Source: JAYSFC01 sp041913505 (GTDB lineage Bacteria > Pseudomonadota > Gammaproteobacteria > Burkholderiales > Burkholderiaceae_C). From it: DNA of 40,779 nucleotides. This document shows, in pieces, positions 38,667-40,779 of this stretch; positions within the stretch are counted from its first letter, which is position 1; every line of letters starts with the position of its first letter. The notes beneath the pieces were generated by a model. The model had not been told where the DNA came from and did no database searches. It saw only the letters and a list, made by a program, of their open reading frames with translations. The position numbers were made by a program, and so were the translations under genes. Location of the stretch: positions 1 to 40,779 of the forward strand of contig JAYSFC010000014.1 in NCBI GenBank assembly GCA_041913505.1, read 5' to 3'.

Positions 38667-39752
38667 ATGAGCAACTTCGACCACTTCGTGGGCACGCGCC
38701 CCGTTTCCGAACAACACGCCTTCGACACTGCCGCGCTGTCCGCCTGGCTGCGCCAGCACCTGCCCGAGTTCGAGGGCCCGCTCACAGTGGAAATGTTCAA
38801 GGGCGGCCAGTCCAATCCCACCTACAAGCTCATCACGCCCGGTCAGAGCTACGTGATGCGCGCCAAGCCCGGCCCCGTGGCCAAGCTGCTGCCCTCGGCC
38901 CACGCCATCGAGCGCGAGTTCGCCGTGATGAGCGGCCTGGCTGCTACCTCCGTGCCCGTGCCGCGCATGTACGCGCTGTGCGAGGACGAGTCCATCATCG
39001 GCCGCGCCTTCTACATCATGGAGTGCATGCAGGGCCGCGTGCTGTGGGACCAGTCCCTGCCCGGCATGCAGCCGAGCGAGCGCGCCGCCATCTACGACGA
39101 AACCAACCGCGTCATCTCGGCGCTGCACAGCGTCAAGTTTGCGCAGCAGGGCCTGGCCAACTACGGCAAGCCGGGCAACTATTTCGAGCGCCAGATCGGC
39201 CGCTGGAGCAAGCAGTACCAGGCCTCCATCACCCAGCCCATCCCCGAGATGGACCAGCTCATGGCCTGGCTGCCCGCCCACATGCCGGCGAGCGCGCGCG
39301 ACGAGGGCCGCGTCTCCATCGTGCACGGCGACTACCGCCTGGACAACCTGATGTTCCACCCCACCGAGCCGCGCGTCATCGCCGTGCTGGACTGGGAGCT
39401 GTCCACGCTGGGCCACCCGCTGGCCGACTTCAGCTACCACTGCATGGCCTGGCACATCCCGCCCGGGCATTTCCGCGGCATCGGCGGGCTGGACCTGGCA
39501 GCGCTGGGCATACCGTCCGAGCAGGACTACATCCGCAAATACTGTGAGCGCACCGGCCTGGCCACGCCCGAGGAGTTGGCCGCCGACTGGAACTTCTACC
39601 TCGCCTACAACCTGTTCCGCCTGGCCGCCATCCTGCAGGGCATTGCCAAGCGCGTCGAGACGGGCACGGCGTCCAGCGCCCAGGCCAAGGCCTCGGGCGA
39701 AGGTGCGCGGCCGCTCGCACAGCTCGCCTGGTCGTTCGCGCAGCGCGGCTGA
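38667..39752 (+). CDS. Aminoglycoside-phosphotransferase-fold kinase, ACAD10/11- and LvaA-like
   Basis: A 361-residue kinase-fold protein. LTVEMFKGGQSNPTYKLITPGQSYVMRAKP contains the glycine-rich part and the lysine-like ATP site region, the catalytic loop HGDYRLDNLMF is at residues 220-230 (Asp222, Asn227), and the metal-binding VLDWELSTLGHPLADFSY has Asp242. The same domain is fused to an acyl-CoA dehydrogenase in eukaryotic ACAD10 and ACAD11, and stands alone as LvaA in levulinate catabolism, where it phosphorylates a 4-hydroxyacyl-CoA. An acyl-CoA dehydrogenase gene follows after 39 bp. Antibiotic phosphorylation is unlikely. The exact substrate is inference. Confidence 0.88.
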   Translation: MSNFDHFVGTRPVSEQHAFDTAALSAWLRQHLPEFEGPLTVEMFKGGQSNPTYKLITPGQSYVMRAKPGPVAKLLPSAHAIEREFAVMSGLAATSVPVPRMYALCEDESIIGRAFYIMECMQGRVLWDQSLPGMQPSERAAIYDETNRVISALHSVKFAQQGLANYGKPGNYFERQIGRWSKQYQASITQPIPEMDQLMAWLPAHMPASARDEGRVSIVHGDYRLDNLMFHPTEPRVIAVLDWELSTLGHPLADFSYHCMAWHIPPGHFRGIGGLDLAALGIPSEQDYIRKYCERTGLATPEELAADWNFYLAYNLFRLAAILQGIAKRVETGTASSAQAKASGEGARPLAQLAWSFAQRG

Positions 39753-39791
39753 ACCCGCTCCCACTTTCCCACTGTTCATCTAGGAGAACCC

Positions 39792-40779
39792 ATGGACTTC
39801 GACTACTCGCCCAAAACCAAGGAACTGCAGGCCAAGCTGCTGAAGTTCATGGACGACCACATCTACCCGGCCGAGGCCGAGTACGCCGCCGAGCTGGCCG
39901 CCAACACGGCCGCGGGCAAGCGCTGGACGCCGCTGCAGACCATCGAAAACCTCAAGCCCAAGGCCCAGGCCGCCGGCCTGTGGAACCTGTTCCTGCCCGT
40001 GGACACGGCCGAGGCCTCGGGCTACCACGGCGCGGGCCTGACCAACGCCGAGTACGCCCCCCTGGCCGAGATCATGGGCCGCGTGCTGTGGGCCAGCGAG
40101 GTGTTCAACTGCTCCGCGCCTGACACCGGCAACATGGAGACCATCGCCCGCTACGGTTCGGAGTCCATCAAGGCCACCTGGCTCAAGCCCCTGCTGGAGG
40201 GCAAGATCCGCTCCGCTTTCGCCATGACCGAACCCGACGTGGCCTCCAGCGACGCCACCAACATCGCCACCCGCATCGAGCGCGACGGCGACCACTACGT
40301 CATCAACGGCCGCAAGTGGTGGACCAGCGGCGCCAACGACCCGCGCTGCAAGGTCTTCATCACCATGGGCAAGACCGACCCCGAGGCACCCAAGCACTCG
40401 CAGCAAAGCATGATCGTCGTGCCCGCTGACACCCCCGGCATCACCATCGTGCGCGCGCTGAACGTGTTCGGCTACGACGACGCGCCGCACGGCCACGCCG
40501 AGGTCATCTTCGACAACGTGCGCGTGCCGGCCGAGAACATCCTGCTGGGCGAAGGCCGCGGTTTCGAGATCGCCCAAGGGCGCCTTGGCCCCGGGCGCAT
40601 CCACCACTGCATGCGCCTGATCGGCCAGGCCGAGCGCGCACTGGAGCTGATGTGCCGCCGCGCCAGCAGCCGCGTGGCCTTCGGCAAACCCATCGCCGCG
40701 CAGACCGTGACGCAGGAGCGCATCGCCGAGGCCCGCTGCAAGATCGACATGGCGCGCCTGCTCACGCTCAAGGCCGCCT
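39792..40779 (+). CDS. Acyl-CoA dehydrogenase, ACAD10/11- and LvaC-like (C-terminus beyond right edge)
   Basis: About 329 codons of a protein usually near 410. MDFDYSPKTKELQAKLLKFMDDHIYPAEAEY is typical of the group that pairs with kinase-fold proteins. The FAD/substrate region reads FAMTEPDVASSDATNIATRIERDGDHYVINGRKWWTSGANDPRC, and VFGYDDAPHGHAEVIFDNVRVPAENILLGEGRGFEIAQGRLGPGRIHHCMRLIG is the characteristic mid-to-C-terminal stretch. TAGGAG lies 6 nt before the ATG. It follows the phosphotransferase gene closely, matching the order of domains in ACAD10/11 fusions. The catalytic C-terminal part is partly outside the window. Confidence 0.93.
   Translation, partial: MDFDYSPKTKELQAKLLKFMDDHIYPAEAEYAAELAANTAAGKRWTPLQTIENLKPKAQAAGLWNLFLPVDTAEASGYHGAGLTNAEYAPLAEIMGRVLWASEVFNCSAPDTGNMETIARYGSESIKATWLKPLLEGKIRSAFAMTEPDVASSDATNIATRIERDGDHYVINGRKWWTSGANDPRCKVFITMGKTDPEAPKHSQQSMIVVPADTPGITIVRALNVFGYDDAPHGHAEVIFDNVRVPAENILLGEGRGFEIAQGRLGPGRIHHCMRLIGQAERALELMCRRASSRVAFGKPIAAQTVTQERIAEARCKIDMARLLTLKAA

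Noticed and set aside
38667..39752. The phosphotransferase as an antibiotic-resistance enzyme
   Set aside because: The sequence resembles the kinase domain of ACAD10/11 and LvaA and is paired with an acyl-CoA dehydrogenase, which points to acyl metabolism.
1..40779. CRISPR arrays, insertion sequences, prophage, tRNA or rRNA genes
   Set aside because: I looked for regular repeats with spacers, transposase or integrase motifs, phage genes and tRNA cloverleaf signatures and found none.

Overview
The window is a GC-rich, densely packed bacterial chromosome segment with short intergenic gaps and no rRNA, tRNA, CRISPR array or transposase. Gene content and order (cysI-DUF934-cysH-cysD-cysN, ssuE-A-D-C-B-F, thiO-S-G-E behind a TPP riboswitch, a FimV-like protein, a short interspersed repeat with a GATAGCT core) suggest a betaproteobacterium of the family Comamonadaceae, similar to Acidovorax or Alicycliphilus. 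This placement is inference from recognised proteins; no database was searched.

Layout. (1) 1-4640, minus strand: a histidine-utilisation block. A NitT/TauT-type ABC transporter (binding protein, permease, ATPase) is followed by hutC and by hutH, which runs off the left edge. Two nearly identical palindromes, before hutH and before the transporter, look like HutC operators and tie the transporter to histidine or urocanate. (2) 4811-6625, minus: an MFS exporter and a small secreted Pro/Ala-rich protein. (3) 6788-10223: an acyl-CoA dehydrogenase and class III CoA-transferase pair, with a divergent LysR regulator whose TTG start lies inside a palindrome. (4) 10319-17268, minus: a sulfur-scavenging operon, sbp-ssuE-ssuA-ssuA-ssuD-ssuC-ssuB-ssuF, with two ssuA paralogs. 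(5) 17409-19602, plus: the Fe(2+)-trafficking protein YggX and MnmC; then a CzcE-like putative lipoprotein on the minus strand. (6) 20186-26171, plus: sulfate assimilation (tauE-like exporter, cysI, DUF934, cysH, cysD, cysN), followed by a 7Fe ferredoxin (fdxA) and a ferredoxin/flavodoxin-NADP reductase that could feed electrons to CysI, since no cysJ is present. (7) 27712-33142: thiamine genes: an NCS1 transporter (CytX-like), thiD (minus), a TPP riboswitch, then thiO-thiS-thiG-thiE. (8) 33147-35366, minus: a FimV-like membrane protein. (9) 35416-40779, plus: a fatty/aromatic acyl-CoA block (PaaH-like dehydrogenase, PaaG-like isomerase), a Crp/Fnr regulator, and a phosphotransferase plus acyl-CoA dehydrogenase pair that runs off the right edge.

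Most of the window is conserved metabolism. The points most worth a second look are: the kinase/acyl-CoA dehydrogenase pair, which has the parts of the 4-hydroxyacyl-CoA pathway known from LvaA/LvaC and from the fused ACAD10/ACAD11 proteins; a dispersed repeat that supplies the start codon and N-terminal codons of both the DUF934 gene and cysN in one operon; a shortened CysH without iron-sulfur cysteines in an operon without an APS kinase; the HutC-linked NitT/TauT transporter; and a ThiE with about 97 extra N-terminal residues.
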